A stretch of 8,926 bases of DNA from Acidimicrobiaceae bacterium (lineage in GTDB: Bacteria; Actinomycetota; Acidimicrobiia; Acidimicrobiales; RAAP-2). The stretch lies in assembly GCA_003131665.1 (NCBI GenBank), contig PKWA01000100.1, positions 5,742-14,667 of the forward strand. Direction: 5' to 3'. The notes below the pieces were generated by a model. The model searched no databases and was not told the origin of the DNA. It saw only the letters and a list, made by a program, of their open reading frames with translations. Both the position numbers and the translations under genes were made by a program. Shown piece by piece: positions 7,821-8,926 of the stretch. Numbering within the stretch: the stretch's first letter is position 1; each line of letters starts with the position of its first letter.

Positions 7821-8926
7821 AGAGCGCCCGCCAAATCGTGAGCGACGTCCAGAGCGGTGCGTCGAGCGCCGAAGCGGAGGTGACTTCGTCACTGGAGGCG
7901 ATTCGAAGTAAAAACGACGAGCTCAACGTATTTCTTTTTGTCGACGAGGTAGGTGCGCTAGACGCCGCGCGCAGTGTCGACGAACGGGTCGCCAAGGGAG
8001 AGAGCGTTGGCGCGTTGGCCGGGGTACCAATTGCGCTGAAGGACAATCTCTGTCAGCGCGGCGTGCCCACGACCGCCGGATCGCGGATTCTGAAAGGTTG
8101 GTTACCGCCCTATAACGCCACGGTGATTGATCGGCTGCTGGCCGCGGGTGCGGTGCCGATGGGCAAGACCAATATGGACGAGTTCGCCATGGGTTCATCC
8201 ACCGAAACCTCGGCCTACGGCCCGACCCGCAACCCCCTTGATCCAACGCGCGTGCCGGGCGGCTCGTCGGGCGGCTCGGCCGCCGCGGTGGCGGCGGAGA
8301 TGACTCCGCTCGCGCTCGGCTCGGACACCGGTGGTTCGATTCGCCAACCGGCGGCGCTCTGCGGCCTGGTGGGTCTGAAGCCGACCTACGGTTTGGTGTC
8401 GCGTTACGGACTCATCGCTTTTTCGAGTTCGCTCGATCAGATCGGACCGTTAGCCACGAACGCTGCCGACGCGGCCCTGTTGCTGGAAGTGATCGCGGGA
8501 CACGATCCGATGGATTCGACCTCACTGCCCGAGTCGGCGCCGTTACTGCTCGCGCACCTTGACGACGGGGTCGAGGGCAAACGCGTCGGCCTAGTTCGTG
8601 AACTGGTCGAGGGCGCCGAAGAAGAGGTCGTGGCGTCAGTCAATCGCGCCGTTGAGGCGCTGCGAGACGCGGGCGCCGTCATCGTGGAGCTATCCGTGCC
8701 CGAGTTTCGCTTGGGCCTCAGTGCGTACTACCTCATCGCCCCGGCCGAGGCGTCGAGCAACCTGGCGCGCTACGACGGCGTGCGCTATGGACTGCGCGTC
8801 GACGCCGAGGACGTCGCGGCGATGAACGAGGCGACGCGAACCTTGGGCTTTGGCGCCGAGGTGAAGCGACGCATCATGCTCGGCACCTACGCCCTGTCAG
8901 CCGGGTACTACGACGCCTACTACGGC
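7817..8926 (+). CDS. gatA: Asp-tRNA(Asn)/Glu-tRNA(Gln) amidotransferase subunit A (3' end cut by window edge)
   Basis: GatA is the amidase subunit that releases ammonia from glutamine for use by GatB. The frame is open for 370 codons to the window end, about three quarters of the usual 480-500 residues. The GTG start at 7817 overlaps the gatC stop (GTGA) and has CGAGG at 7808-7812, 4 nt upstream. The amidase signature is intact: Lys75 in ALKDN, the cis-Ser150 in [12 protein letters not shown], and the nucleophile Ser174 in [12 protein letters not shown], with the same spacing as Lys79/Ser154/Ser178 of S. aureus GatA. The visible end, [20 protein letters not shown], is also highly conserved in the family. 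gatB probably lies downstream but is not in view. Confidence 0.97.
   Translation, partial: MKSARQIVSDVQSGASSAEAEVTSSLEAIRSKNDELNVFLFVDEVGALDAARSVDERVAKGESVGALAGVPIALKDNLCQRGVPTTAGSRILKGWLPPYNATVIDRLLAAGAVPMGKTNMDEFAMGSSTETSAYGPTRNPLDPTRVPGGSSGGSAAAVAAEMTPLALGSDTGGSIRQPAALCGLVGLKPTYGLVSRYGLIAFSSSLDQIGPLATNAADAALLLEVIAGHDPMDSTSLPESAPLLLAHLDDGVEGKRVGLVRELVEGAEEEVVASVNRAVEALRDAGAVIVELSVPEFRLGLSAYYLIAPAEASSNLARYDGVRYGLRVDAEDVAAMNEATRTLGFGAEVKRRIMLGTYALSAGYYDAYYG

Overview
This is a high-GC (about 60-65 % by eye), densely packed window with every convincing gene on the + strand. GTG starts, short gene overlaps, a threonine-rich linker in a PASTA protein and a ligA...gatC-gatA order all suggest an actinobacterium. 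I lean to Acidimicrobiia or a relative, but that placement rests on gene style and order and not on any alignment.

Layout. (1) Positions 2-2026: ligA, NAD-dependent DNA ligase, lacking only a few N-terminal residues at the window edge. (2) 2051-3913: a membrane protein with a cytoplasmic kinase-like domain, one membrane segment and three extracellular PASTA domains. Its kinase domain has lost the catalytic Asp, the metal-binding Asn, the alpha-C Glu and the last glycine of the glycine loop, so it is read as a pseudokinase. (3) 3910-4206: a 98-residue protein overlapping the pseudokinase stop by 4 nt, with a HIT-like HxHxH motif and two CxxC pairs. (4) 4207-4259: a short intergenic region with a possible -10 element and a good ribosome binding site. 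(5) 4260-5135: a short-chain dehydrogenase/reductase. (6) 5135-6745: a DHA2-type major facilitator transporter, overlapping the dehydrogenase by 1 nt. (7) 6769-7518: an alpha/beta hydrolase of the esterase/monoacylglycerol lipase type. (8) 7518-7820: gatC, and (9) 7817 to the end: gatA, cut by the window edge.

How they work together. ligA and gatCA are housekeeping genes for DNA joining and for glutaminyl-/asparaginyl-tRNA formation by amidation. Between them lie five genes that look like three functional blocks: envelope sensing (pseudokinase plus small HIT-like protein), a redox enzyme with an exporter, and a hydrolase joined to gatC. The overlaps at 3910, 5135, 7518 and 7817 imply translational coupling, so the region is probably one or a few operons. 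The only visible candidate for an internal promoter is at 4207-4259.

I see no mobile element, CRISPR array, tRNA or rRNA gene, phage gene or defence system. The feature most worth following is the PASTA pseudokinase with its coupled HIT-like partner.
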